DNA of 64,000 nt from Cordilura impudica (taxonomy: Eukaryota; Arthropoda; Insecta; Diptera; Scathophagidae), in the NCBI GenBank assembly GCA_963682025.1, contig OY821519.1:133835612-133899611 (forward strand), read 5' to 3'. Made by a program: the position numbers and the translations under genes. Below, piece after piece: positions 1-11,857 of this stretch; the stretch's first letter is position 1; every line of letters starts with the position of its first letter. The notes below the pieces were generated by a model that searched no databases, was not told the origin of the DNA, and saw only the letters and a program-made list of their open reading frames with translations.

Positions 1-660
1 ATGAGAAGTAAGCTGCCTAGATTTTTTTGTTTGGTGGGGGGTTTCTAAAAAATTTCAACATCAACCATATTGACTCTCATATAAGTAAGAGTGTTAAATT
101 CGGCTGGGCCGAATCTTTGATAACCTCCACTTCGGTTTGAGTATTGATAATAAATCTAAACAAAATATTTGAAAAAGTAAATTTGTTAAACTTAATACCA
201 AATTATTTTAGCAAATTCTTTAGTTTTATCTGGATTTTTGTTTATTCCAAGAGTTGGTATATAGAGCTCTCTCACATTAGTAATTCGCGCTTCAGAGAGG
301 AAAGATCGTTTTCGTCTTTTCTCTTAATTCGGATAAAAGAAAACACGTTTCGGTGTTTGCTTATTGGTCATCGTGGTTGCTGATCGGCATGCATTTGGGT
401 TATATACCTATATGCATGCGTTTCCGGTTATATGACAAAATTAGTTAATTAATTTAGTTTAAGTTTTTGCAAATTAAATAGCTCGCCCTAACCTCCATTG
501 CGAAGGTAATGGCTGTGTAGGGTGGCTATACGCATTAAATCGTGCTAATTGGAGATGGCTGTCTAGTTTCTTTTAACTGGCCAAATAATTCTTCATGGCG
601 GCCGTATAGGTCGGATCGAGTAACAGAATAATAACCAAAAAAAAGCTATATCAATTTTTT

Positions 661-960
661 TTGTTAAAATATTGCCATATTTGGAAAATGAAATTTTTTT
701 TACTTACTAAAACGAAGTTTTCACTATTTACACAATACAGTACAAAGTCTAACCCAGTGATGCCAACTTTTGATTTTGAATTAAATTATGTTAATAAAAC
801 ATATTTTCATTTATTGGCTCCAAATACTACTACCTGGGAATTATTATCGAACTTCAATGTTTTTGGGTTTTACCTTGCCTACCATGAAGTCAAATTTTGA
901 AGTCATCATGGCCACTGGTTCAAATTAGGGATGCCAAAAGCAAAAAAAACCAAATATTCC
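661..960 (+). repeat. segment shared with the region upstream of the hAT pseudogene
   Basis: The phrase aatattgccatatttgg followed further on by gtgatgccaacttttga occurs here and again at 17186-17355, next to the hAT transposase relic. CAGTGATGCCAAC at 756 would suit a hAT terminus. No matching inverted end was found, so this is only a shared repeat fragment. Confidence 0.35.
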
Positions 961-1738
961 AAAAATTTTAAATAAAATAATTTGCTATCTTTATTTTCTG
1001 ACAAATTTAAAATTTTCATCCAAAAAAATTGTGAAAAATAATATATAAATAACATTCTCTTTAAATTACTCTTTATTTATGTAACAATTTTTATGTTCGC
1101 AACTCTTAAATATCATTTGACGTTTTCTAAAATTCATTGAATTTAAATCAATATTTTCTTTTCCTGAAATGCAAATTAATTAATCTCCTCAATCGCAATA
1201 TTTTTTTTTTAATTTCATTTGATTTTTTAAATGTAAACATATTTGGTGTTTTCCCAATTTCAATTTGTGTTTAAAGAATAAAATTTATATTTTAAAAATT
1301 CAATTGATGTCTTCTAAATTTCAAGTTAGTATATCCGCCGTTTTAATATGATTTTTTGAAATTCAATTGATATTTTCTAATTTATAATTGGAAATCTGAA
1401 TTCCAATTTTTAGAATTGATATTTTCTTAAATTTGAATTGAAAAGTTAAAAGGTCCAATTTTGAATTTTTGTCAATAGTAATGGTTTAGTAATTTTATAA
1501 AATTTTTAAAAATTATATGTAATCGCAATCAGATATTTTGTAGGTAAAGTAGAATAATAATTTTATATATCTATGTAGAACTGTTTTGAAAGCGAAAAAA
1601 ACTCATTGATGAACTCGGTAACTCTATTTTGCAAACACAACAAAAAGTTAATAAGCCACACTTATGGTCATATTTGTAAAAGAATAATGGAAAAACGTAT
1701 GACATAAAATACCAGCCCTGTGTATACTCTTAACATTG

Positions 1739-1952
1739 TTGTGTTTGATATCTAATTGAAAATGTGAACATTCATGTTAAAATAGAATTAACGATTGCAA
1801 AGCTAATTAGAACAAAAATTGCGGCGCCATCTACTGTGGAATAGCAACACTGAGCGAAATGAAGTTTGATATCTAATTGAGAATGTTGACATTCATGTTA
1901 AAATAGAAATAGCGATTGCAAAGAAATAAGAACAAAAATTGCGGTGCCATCA
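1739..1952 (+). repeat. two-copy tandem duplication, ~118 bp unit
   Basis: The block from gtttgatatctaattgaaaatg to attgcggcgccatc (1743-1831) is repeated with about 90% identity from 1862 to 1951. Both copies share gatatctaattgaRaatg, acattcatgttaaaatagaa and aacaaaaattgcggYgccatc. It lies inside the P2 element. Confidence 0.8.
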
Positions 1953-3062
1953 AATATACATATTGAAGAATTTTACATAAATAAAACAATATATCCATTT
2001 ATTTGCAGTTATTATGAATATACATACATATATTATTTAACATACATTTAATATACACATGTATGTATGTATATATATGTAAATATTACTCACAAAAAAT
2101 ACAACATCAAAAGTTATTTTCGTGTTTTTCTTTAAATAAATTAATACCTAAAATTTTGTTTGTTAAATTTACATTACTTTTTTTTACTAACAACTCTGTA
2201 TGTGGTTTAACATTTCTTACTTTAGATGTTGGTGAATTTTTACTCCCTTTATATTAACTCGTAGTGCCTGCTTGTCGAAATAAATTTGGATTGATTTTTA
2301 ACTCGTTTCCCTTGACCCAATCGATCAGAAACTTTGCAGGCAGGCTCGTGGTGATGACAGAAATGATCTGACAAATTTTTTTAATGATGCCGAAACAATG
2401 GAAACTTTAAAATTTTTCTACCAGAGTTGATAAAAAAAATTTACAAATGGTTAGTTTTTATAATATTGTTACCACAACGACTACAAAAACAACAAGTCCA
2501 GCTATGACAACAACACAACATTTAGAATAACAACAAGAACAATATAGAAACATCATATTTTTTATTTTTTTTTTTAATTTTTCAGAGATTTCCCAGGACC
2601 TGTTCCACCTATTTTAATGATTTTTGGAACAGAAAACCTTCCATGAATTATCCTCACTAAAAATGATCACCCTAGCTATCCTATTGAGGCCGTGATCGTT
2701 ACAAGAACAACATAGAAAATCATATTTTTGCAAGACTTTTTTTAGTTCTTCATTCAGATCCCGGGCCATATTCAACCGATTTGGACGATTTTAAACGGTG
2801 AACTTCTCAGAAAGTGAATAAATAATTTTTTATGTAAACAGGCACCCTAGCTAGCCGATTGAGGTTGTCATCGTGATTTCCACAGACGGACAGACGGACA
2901 GACGGACAGACGGACATAGGGACATCTCTATATCAACTCCGCTTGTTATAAGTATCACAAATATATATATTTTATGGGGTCCACAATTTTTTTTCTAATT
3001 ATTACAAACGGAATGACTAACTTGTATATACCCTCTGCACACTGGGGTGGAGGGTATAAAAA

Positions 3063-5071
3063 TAAAAACTAACATTAAAATAAATCCGATGCATAACTGG
3101 CACAAACCTTAGAATATTTTCGATTTCACAAGATGGGTACAAAGCGTAAAAAGGGTATAACTATGGAACGGTAAGAGCAAATTCAAAATTTTTTCTCGAG
3201 AAGACTCAGAACCTTTTAAACTGCCTCATAACTTTTTTCACTTTCATAGAAATTTTAAAAGTTACAAAGCATTACTTTCAAAATTTATGCAAAATTTACG
3301 AAAAAATGTTAATAAGGGTACCCAAAAGGCAAAAAAAAAATTACCGAAACTTACAACTTCTACACAGAAAAGTAAAGTTTGCACATTTTTATTTTAAAAT
3401 ATTGACTTAGTAATAAAGAATCGTGGTTACGAACCAAGTAATAAGTAAATTCAAAAAATGTTCTGAAAACCCGATTTTTGGGTAAAATTCGACTTAAGCG
3501 ACCTCTAAACCTCTTCCGAAAAATCTGAAAAAAATCCCAAAAAAATCTTACACTATAGGCTTTGAAAAAATTCTGCGGGACCTATGAAAATCGAAAAAAA
3601 GTCTTTTTGGGACACCCTAGTGTACATTGTATGTGTGTATAATTACGATCAAGTAGAAAGTAAACAGTTGAAAACTTGGTTGCATAACATTTTATATTTG
3701 GAAAATTTTTGCCAATATATGCTATTTATATATGTTGATTAGCCTTGATTACATTAGCTATTATTTTTTTATTGTTAACCCTATTCGACATACATAAATG
3801 TTATGAAATAAGGTAGATGTAGGGGAATACCTGATATGATTTTATGTTAAAATATTCATTTAAAAAAAAAAAACTCAATCAAAGCCAATGGGCAGTTCGG
3901 ACTGTCTTTGTTTTAGGAATTAATTAAAACGCACCTAGCATGAAATAAAGTCATTTCATTTTTCTGTTTTTACACAACAACAGCGATTTCAGTTTTGCTT
4001 TACTTTTCTGCATGTTAGCTTTTCGACCTTTCACTAAATTATGGTCAATGGCAACAACTTAATTCCCATTTAATTTCCTTGTTTCTCAAATTAAATTCTT
4101 ATCAAATGTTTAACTTCCTGTCAATGTGTAAAAACCACCAAGCAGCTAAACTGCCTCATCAGAATTTACTTAATCGTTGTAAATATTTCTATATAATTCC
4201 TGCAAGTATTATTTAGTCGTACACAACCAATTTAAGGGAGTTGATGACTGGCTATCAGCATGATGATATAATTCATATCGAGTTTGACAAGTGCTTATTT
4301 CTTGTTTTCATATTTTTCTTTTTTCTTCTTCAAACATTTTTGTATTAACAAGTAATATCCATTAGTGCCCACCGCGTCAGGAAAAAGAAATAAGTGAAGA
4401 AACGCATATAACTTGAGTACATTTAGAACACACGCACTAAAGTTTTCGATTTTCTTTTACGCTCATCTACATTAAAGGAAATATGTACATATTTTCAATT
4501 TATGATATTTTACTTTATGACAGGACACATCCCTGGCTTTCATTGCAAATGGAATGTCACAGTATGATGGAGAAAATAATTATATGTCTGGGTATCGGAA
4601 TTAAGTTTGTTAATTTGAATAAATGTTTGTAAAAATTGAGGAACTAATGACATAGGAAATAGGTTTTTAATAAGTTTTACTGTATGTGGATGTAGATTTC
4701 ATGAATATTTAAATAAATTTAAGTACTTAAGTTTAGATTATATCATATAACTTCTGAGTTAAACTTAGATGATCTTAAAAAAGCAGTTAGCAAAATTCAT
4801 CATTATTCTATGAATATTGAAGATGGTTTGTCTTAAAACTATCTGACAAACTTAAGCGAGACTTATAAACTGTGTGACATGAATATAAAAGATAAGCTTA
4901 AACCGAATTTAAGTGAGAGTGTTAGATATATATTTTTTTATGAATATTTTAAAGTTCATTTCGAATGTAGTTTCTGAAAAGTTTTAAAACTAAACACAAA
5001 AAAAAAATTTCACAGTGCAACACATAAAATGCAAACTCGATGGCTTCAAGAATGTTGCACAGTGGTAGAAG
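3063..5071. other. AT-rich intergenic, nothing recognised
   Basis: Both strands are dense in stops, and no repeat shared with other parts of the window was noticed. Confidence 0.6.
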
Positions 5072-5235
5072 TAATACAAAATAAATAAGAGTTTTAAATT
5101 CGAATCTTTGTTATCCTCCATCTGTGTTTTACGTTTACATTTATATCTCAATTTATCACACTATTTACAACAAACGTAAACAAAATATTTGAAAAAGTAA
5201 ACAATTTGATAAATTTAATACGGATCGGATGTTAA
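5072..5235 (+). mobile_element. P2-family left-end fragment lacking the palindrome centre
   Basis: The sequence aataagagttttaaattcgaatctttgttatcctccatctg aligns with the P2 left end, and aaacaaaatatttgaaaaagtaaa aligns with 157-180. The nine central bases of the palindrome (gctgggccg) are missing, leaving TTAAATTCGAATC. The copy ends near 5235. Confidence 0.65.
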
Positions 5236-7149
5236 TTTCGTATGGAGTGTAGGTCGAAAAATGGACTGATCATATTCGAAATAGTCTCTTATTTATCACA
5301 AAAACAGAAAAAAAACTGATTTTTTTTTTTAGATTTAAGTAAAGTTCGGGATCGGTGTAATAAAATGTGGGTAGGAGTCATGTATATTTGGTAATTATAA
5401 ATATCAGCACAAACCCATTATGCTCTGACCAAGGATTATAATTAAGGTCCTTAAATTTATCTATTTTTTCGTATTAATAATTTGTAATAAACTTAAACTA
5501 TTTAATTTCATTTGACAAAATATTTATACAAGGTATTTGCTAATATTTACTCTAGCCTCCTCCATTTTGTATGACAGCAAATACTTAGCAAATAGTTGAT
5601 TCCACATGTTTTTTTAAGTGTACTAATCTTACATCGAACCATGCTGGCAGAATCGGGGTCTCCGTTTTCATAAAAAGTTGTTAACAACATTCTCTACATA
5701 TTTCATTAATGGTATTCATATCCGGACTTCAGTCTGGAATTGGAGTTGAATTTGAAGAGAGTTTTTTCTAATATGGTCAATTTTTCTGTTCATTATCTTC
5801 TCCTCGATACAACATTTTGCAAAACAATGAACGAATGATGGTCTTGGGATGGATGAAGCTAACTCTAGACGATTTCATCAGCGAAATCGATTTAAGTGTA
5901 CCATAAAGTTCCCTATTTTTTAGCCAAAACTGTAGAAAATAATATTAAACGAAATTATTTGTTTTTGCGGTCTTATTAAAATTTAACAAAGAAGAATTGT
6001 ATGTGTACTGGATCATTGTAGTCTTCATTACGAGAAAGCAAAGTGGGTCTTTTTAGGATTAAATTGTTCTCAGAAAATATTTGGCACAAAATTTGACTAT
6101 GAACTAAAAAGTCATTCGGCGAACATAAAGATCATAAAAAATCATATATATTTAACATATCAGTTACTCCTTCCTATCCAATAATTTCGTGCTATTTTTT
6201 ATCTATTAATGAATAATTTATACAGCACAATAAAATACAATCGCAGGTTAAAGTTAATCAGTCCAATTCTAAACAAAAATTCCGCATGAAATTTCCCACT
6301 TCTCCCTTTTCTCCTATTATGAATAAAAATTCCTTCGGAAAAAAATTCGATGAGAAAAAAGTAGCTGTTCTCAATGCACTTGAATTTGGTTTTTTCCCTC
6401 GAAAAATTTGCCTTGCAAAACAGACGGGAGTTTACATAAAACTGTAAGAAGTATTTTGATAAAACGAAATTTAAATAAAAAAATTATTATTTTATTAATC
6501 TTGTAGGCTGAAGACCAAAAATAAAGCCAAGCTTCAACCTTTGTTAACTTTAATGAGAGCCAATTCAGGCATTGATTACGTTTTACACAGATTCAGCCCG
6601 CAATTGACTTATAGCAATCCTTTAGCTATTTCGCTGTTGTTGTTCTACAACATAAATTTCCTCCACGAGTGCTTTTATTTAATTTTGCTTTAAAATAAAT
6701 TTATTTTCGTTTGCACACACAAAAAAAAAAATAGAAAATTAATTGTCAATAAGCAAAACAACTGGCTTCGAAATTCGATGATGCCACTTATTAATTTTTT
6801 TGTTCACGCGGAATTTATAATTGGAGGATTTTTTTCTCGAGAAAAGTATTTTCCGTGAGAAAGAAACTCCTTGAGAATATCCGTAATTGGGCTGAATATA
6901 TATTACCGAAATAACGAAAATAATTTTATTGAGAACTTGTCAAAAATGTTTTCTAACATAAGTTTTAAATTGGGATTTTCAACCTAAAAAAAAAAAAAAG
7001 TTGCCAAGTCAAAAATACAGCAAAACAGCACAATCAGACCGGAGTGGGACGTTCTTCCGTTGCGAAAAAATACCCCAAACAACAACGAGCTGCACTTGTA
7101 GACATGAAATTAAGTCATTTATACAATAATACTTATCCTTTTTAAAATA
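5236..7149. other. AT-rich intergenic with one possible inverted-repeat relic
   Basis: Nothing coding was recognised. TCCAATTCTAAA with ATTCCGCATGAA (6262-6292) faces a reverse-complementary TTCACGCGGAAT with TTTATAATTGGA (about 6803-6826). This could be a worn ~570 bp MITE, but no target duplication was found. Confidence 0.35.
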
Positions 7150-7480
7150 ATCTAACCCATAAAAACAAAGTTTTTATTAAAACACTTTCTTTCCTTATGC
7201 ATGTGAGTTTTGGATCTCTCCGTGACTGTACGTTACTTTGCGAGACTATTTTAAAATTAATCTTTGATCACAACAAGTCTATGGAGTTTCAGATCGATCG
7301 GATGAGGGGAAGTGAGTTTTAAATCACTCCGTGACTGTGCGAGACTATGCGTGACTATGTTAAAGTTAATCTACTTTCACTACTTTCACTAAAATTCTAT
7401 TGACCAAGTTTCAGATCGATCGGATGAGGGGAAATGGGTTTTAAATCACCCCGTGACTATGCGTTACTATGCGTGACGGG
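7150..7480 (-). repeat. tandem repeat with GTCACG and GATCGATCGGATGAGGGGA units
   Basis: Two units about 122 bp apart contain TCAGATCGATCGGATGAGGGG (7289 and 7411), each followed by gttttaaatcac and a 'cgtgactatgcgtgac' phrase. The same family, in opposite orientation and with more units, lies at 28576-29160. Both arrays are bounded by ataaaaacaaagtttttattaaaac next to ctttctttcc (7158-7195 here). The array ends abruptly at the Tc1 relic. Confidence 0.75.
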
Positions 7481-7610
7481 GTCTTTAGTTGGCCACTCAA
7501 GAACCATTATTTTGTTTTCATTAAAACAAGTCCTAACGACCCGAGATGTATGCTTCGGGTCGTTATCCTTCTGAAATATCCATGCTAGTGGTGCGTTACG
7601 AACTTTTGGT
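7481..7610 (-). pseudogene. Tc1-like transposase relic, C-terminal catalytic part
   Basis: On the minus strand, in one frame, this reads a peptide containing WIFQKDNDPKHTSRVVRTCF and then NENKIMVLEWPTKDP. This is the Tc1 signature around the second catalytic aspartate (QDNDPKHTS) and the segment leading to the DDE glutamate. It is the continuation of the relic at 10439-10953, from which it is separated by the inserted fold-back element 7611-10438. About 45 residues normally lying between the two parts are missing. The reading stops at 7481, where it abuts a tandem repeat, before the final glutamate. It is not functional. Confidence 0.85.
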
Positions 7611-7876
7611 CAGAGTTCAGAAAAAAGCACACACTGAATAAAAAACTCGTACATATATGTAAACAAACATAATTAGACCAATACACGCATATTTTTATTT
7701 TCATATCAATTATGTGTGTTTCTAAATTTTGTACGGTGCCAAACACATCATGACTGTGTTTCGTTTTAATATTTCGTTATCTACACGAACATTTTTCTAT
7801 CACGTATTTTTTGTTTCGATTACACATAAACTACACAGATTCGAGTGTTGCTTTATTTGAAGTTCGTGTTCTGGTA

Positions 7877-8117
7877 CGTGTACTGAAAAAAAAAAAAAAA
7901 ACAGAACATGTACAACACACAGGTTCGAGTTCAGATATATTATAAGTCGTGTTCTGGCTCGTGTACTAAGAAAAAACAGAACATGTACAATAAACAGGTT
8001 CGAGTTCAGATATATTTTTTAAGTCGTGTTCTGGCTCGTGTACTAAGAAAAAATAGAAGATGTACAATAAACAGGTTCGAATTCAGTTATATTTTAAATT
8101 CGTGTTCTGGCTCTGAA
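7877..8117 (+). repeat. tandem ~75-bp subrepeats inside the fold-back arm
   Basis: Three units each begin gttctggYWcgtgtact, run through acatgtacaa and aggttcgagttcag, and end near taagtcgt. The reverse-oriented units in the other arm lie at 10030-10200. Tandem subrepeats within long terminal inverted repeats are characteristic of fold-back elements. Confidence 0.85.
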
Positions 8118-8801
8118 ACGACGACAATTGTTTCAACCAAATTTATTAAAATTTTATTGACCCTTTTTTATGACTGACGTTGCAAATTGTTTACAATTGT
8201 CAAATATTTTAAAATTTTATTGGCCATTTTTTTGTGATTTACGTTGAAATTATTTAAAATTGTTTTTATTTTTATAAAATATGGTAATAAAATACTTAAG
8301 ACACAAAAACTATTTAGCGTCATAAAAGTTACACTTGTTGGTTGTTAGGTTTTTCTGCATTACCCATCCCTATTTTCGCAACCAATTAGTGTCATAGACG
8401 AAACCCAATTTTGCGGCATAAAGGACACACTTACTGGTTGTTAGGATCTTTTGCAAACATTTTTTTTTTTTTTTGGTAACAAATAACTTTAGACACAAAC
8501 AAATATTGCATTATAAAAAACACAATCACCCACCCTTAATTTGCGAACAAATTAGTGTCAATGCACAATCCTTTTCTCAATGATTTCTTGGGATTTTTTG
8601 CGTAAAAACACAATGAGTGTCAATAAAAAAAAAACCTAAAAAAAAATATTTTCGTATTTTATTGTCCCTTTTTTATGACTTACGTTACAACTGCTTGCAA
8701 GTGTTACAATTTCACGCAATTGATTTTGCAATAAATAGCGAGTGCGTACGTCATTGATTCATTAAAAGTGGTACAGTTCTCATTAGATCGTGATCTATAA
8801 G

Positions 8802-9599
8802 CAGAGTTCAGAAAAAAAACACACACTGAATAAAAAACTCGTACATATATGTAAACAAACATAACTTAGACCAACACACACATATTTTTATTTTCATATC
8901 AATTATGTTTGTTTTTAAATTTTCTTCGGTGCCCAACACAACCATGACTGTGTTCGTTTTAATATTTCGTTATTTACACCAACATTTTTGTATCACATAC
9001 TTTATGTTTCAATCACACATAAAGCACACATTTTTGAGTGTTGCTTTATTTGAAGTTCATGTTCTGGTACGTGTAGTGAAAAAAACACAGAACATGTACA
9101 ATAAACAGGTTCGAGTTCAGTTATATTTTAAGTCGTGCTGTGGCTCGTGTAGTAAGAAAAAACACAACATGTACAATAAACAGGTTCGAGTTCAGTTATA
9201 TTTTAAACACGACTTAAAATATAACTGAACTCGAACCTGTTTATTGTACATGTTGTGTTTTTTCTTACTACACGAGCCACAACACGACTTAAAATATAAC
9301 TGAACTCGAACCTGTTTATTGTACATGTTCTGTGTTTTTTTTTCACTACACGTACCAGAACATGAACTTCAAATAAAGCAACACTCAAAAATGTGTGCTT
9401 TATGTGTGATTGAAACAAAAAGTATGTGATACAAAAATGTTCGTGTAAATAACGAAATATTAAAACGAACAAAGTCATGGTTGTGTTGGGCACCGTAGAA
9501 AATTTAGAAGCGCACATAATTGATATGAAAATAAAGATATGTGTTGGCTGCTTTTGAACAGAACATTGTGTGTTTCATGTGTGTATTTTCTGAACCTTG
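8802..9599. mobile_element. inner fold-back element with exact 8-bp target duplication
   Basis: The element is 798 bp and almost entirely palindromic: arms 8802-9206 and 9214-9599 are separated by a 7-nt spacer (9207-9213, acacgac). Termini are CAGAGTTCAG and CTGAACCTTG. It is flanked by tctataag at 8794-8801 and again at 9600-9607. An 8-bp duplication with CA(R)RG termini is the pattern of the hAT superfamily. There is no coding capacity; the ~100-residue open frames are mirror images of the repeat. It belongs to the same family as the outer element. Confidence 0.9.
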
Positions 9600-10438
9600 T
9601 CTATAAGTGTACTGTGTTATTGTGTAAATTGCAAATATTTTGTGAAAATTAAAAAAATTGGAAAGCATTAACAGAAATAAGTTTTGCTATAAAAAAATAC
9701 GCAACATTTAATAGCGAAACGAAAAAATTTACATGTCTGATTGAAACCTGCAAGAAAGATTTAAGTGCAGTGTGCAGTTTTTGTGTCTTAAGTATTTTAT
9801 TACCATATTTTATTAAAATAAAAACCAGTCAATAAAAACAATTGTAAATAATTTAACCCGTAAATCACAAAAAAATGGCCAATAAAATTTTAAAATATTT
9901 GACAATTGTAAACAATTTGCAACGTAAGTCATAAAAAAGGGTCAATAAAATTTTAATAAATTTGCTTGAAACAATTGTCGTCGTTTTTATCAGGGTGTAT
10001 CAGATCGCGAATTGATGCTTCAATTTTTCGCAGTACACGAGCCAGAACACGAATTTAAAATATAACTGAACTCGAACCTGTTTATTGTACATGTTCTGTT
10101 TTTTTCTTAGTACACGAGCCAGAACACGACTTAAAATATAACTGAACTCGAACCTGTTTATTATACATGTTCTGTTTTTTCTCAGTACACGTACCAGAAC
10201 ACGAACTTCAAATAAAGCAACACTCGAATCTGTGTGGTTTATGTGTGTTCGAAGCAAAAAATACGTGATAGAAAAATGTTCGTGTAAATAACAAAATATT
10301 AAAACGAACACAGTCATGATTGTGTTGGCCACCGTAGAAAATTTAGAAACGCACATAATTGATATGAAAATAAAGATATGTGTTGGCTGCTTTTGAACAG
10401 AACATTGTGTGTTTCATGTGTGTATTTTCTGAACCTTG

Positions 10439-10953
10439 ATACTTTGTGTCCAAAAATTTTTTGAATGGTGGTTGCACATACGCTCTGCCGCCATTTGCGG
10501 AAACGTTGAACTTTGTTTTATCACTCCACACTATTAATTTCCAAAAATTTCGAACCTTATGGAGGTGGGTTTTTTGCAAACCGCAAGTATTGATGAATAT
10601 CTTTTTTGACACATTTGGATTTTTTCTCGGTATGCGACAATAAAGACTATTTGCAGTCAGAAGCCTTATTACGGTTCTTGCCGATTTATCGGACTACATG
10701 CACGATCTAATCTGCGTTGATATGACGACTGGGTCAATGTTACTCATTCTGGCAACAAGCCTATCTTCCACTTGTGACGTTCTGCGCTGTTTATGGCCTT
10801 ACAAATGATCGAAAGTCTTACATTTTCGATATTGCTTAATAGCTTCGACAACGTTTCCCGCGATAGTGATAATATTTTCACCACTTCAGCAACTAAACCA
10901 ATATTTTGGAAGCAATTCCAAATGATCTCCCTTTCGGCGGGAGTAGAGCTCAT
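10439..10953 (-). pseudogene. Tc1-like transposase relic, N-terminal and first catalytic part
   Basis: Read on the minus strand from 10953, the relic starts with an HTH-type segment (MSSTPAEREIIWNC...). In shifted frames it continues through EDRLVARMSNIDPVVISTQI and ARTVIRLLTAN, then KNPNVSKKIF and finally LIVWSDKTKFNVSANGGRAYV, the Tc1 motif around the first catalytic aspartate (WSDETKFN). At least two frameshifts and a stop separate the pieces. It runs directly into the fold-back element at 10438, and the remaining catalytic part lies at 7481-7610. A terminus-like sequence, AACAGTGTAGTTAAGTCATT on the minus strand, lies around 11083-11105. The family (IS630/Tc1) cuts and pastes at TA sites. 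Confidence 0.85.
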
Positions 10954-11857
10954 ATTTTAAGCCATAATTTCATACCATCAAATGGAACTACAGCAAAAAG
11001 TGCTAAAACGTTTTAAAATACCAATAAAACTCTTTCGGTTACAGTAAACTTTTCTTAATGCAAATATTTACCTTCGATAATCAAAATGACTTAACTACAC
11101 TGTTCTGCAAGAAAATCGGCCCCGGCATTATTCCTGCTGATTCCTATGAAAATTAACTTCCTGAATCGGAATATCACACCCATTTTTCCTCATTACATAC
11201 CGTTTTCGCGGCACGCCCCCTCCCCTTTTTGTTATCCTATAGTCTTTTGTTTGTCATAACTCAAGAATGACTATTCTGATTTTGCTGAAATAAATTTAGA
11301 AAATTAAGAATTACCATTCCTTTCATCTATTCTTATATCATTTTTCTACATAATCAATAATTTCGTAGATATAAATATATTTATGAAAAAAAAATATTTT
11401 TTTGCCTAAAAAATTTTTTGTTTTTAAAAGTCATGAAAAATCCGAAAGGGAAAAAAATTTCAATGCTTAATACTTTTGCTTAAAGCTACATAGCTTGTGA
11501 ACAACATGAGACATAGATCATGAAAATCGATGAACGCGTTGCGCTGTTATTACAATTAAGTGAAGGTAACTCATTTTGACAAGAATATTGATTTCTTGTT
11601 TCAATGAATTTCGATAATTATTCTTAAATAATTTTCAAAAATTTGCTACAGGATATGTACAAAATTATTTGGAAAAAGGTTGATGACTGTTTTATGGTTT
11701 TCAGATTAAAAAAAAACTAATAAAAAAAAGGTGATTTGATTTTTATGATTGCGGTAGCAAAGTAATAAACTCATGCGTGGAGCCTCACATGCTGTTCCTG
11801 TTCATTTATGATACCTAATCCATTCACAGTCCATTAAAGGGAAAAAAGGGAAGTCTA
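10954..11857. other. AT-rich sequence, possible Tc1 5' flank
   Basis: Apart from the possible Tc1 end near 11090, nothing was recognised. Confidence 0.5.

Larger units (their letters stand above)
85..3062 (+). mobile_element. P2-family non-autonomous element (mini-me-like), full length
   Basis: The left end reads AAGTAAGAGTGTTAAATTCG and runs into a palindrome, TTCGGCTGGGCCGAA, followed by a degenerate TATACCCTCCA (here ataacctcca). The right end is GGTGGAGGGTATAAAAA, so the inner ends are inverted (tacCCTCCA/TGGAGGgta). About 130 bp before the right end lies an (ACGG)n tract at 2882-2918. The same left and right ends recur at 30183-33993, the left end at 5072 and, reversed, at 37736-37788. 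This layout (core, GTCY-type microsatellite, no coding capacity) is that of dipteran mini-me/Helentron-like elements. The interior is AT-rich, with degenerate repeats at 1000-1500 and a partly duplicated block at 2480-2880. No coding region is credible. Confidence 0.7.
7611..10438. mobile_element. outer fold-back (long-TIR) element, hAT-like ends
   Basis: The arms are 7611-8310 and 9777-10438; they are inverted copies that end together at acttaagacacaaaaac. The termini are CAGAGTTCAG at left and CTGAACCTTG at right (reverse complement CAAGGTTCAG), fitting the hAT terminal pattern. Each arm carries two or three tandem ~75-bp subrepeats with gttctggctcgtgtactaag and aacaggttcgagttcag. The space between the arms holds a second, shorter member of the family (8802-9599) and non-coding sequence with imperfect repeats (gttggttgttagg twice). 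No transposase is present. The immediate 8-bp flanks (cttttggt and atactttg) do not match. It sits within a Tc1-like transposase relic. Confidence 0.8.

Noticed and set aside
8905..9517. Pair of ~105-codon frames on opposite strands
   Set aside because: They are mirror translations of the two arms of the fold-back palindrome, with no protein family resemblance. The same holds for 7908-8177 and 10000-10356.
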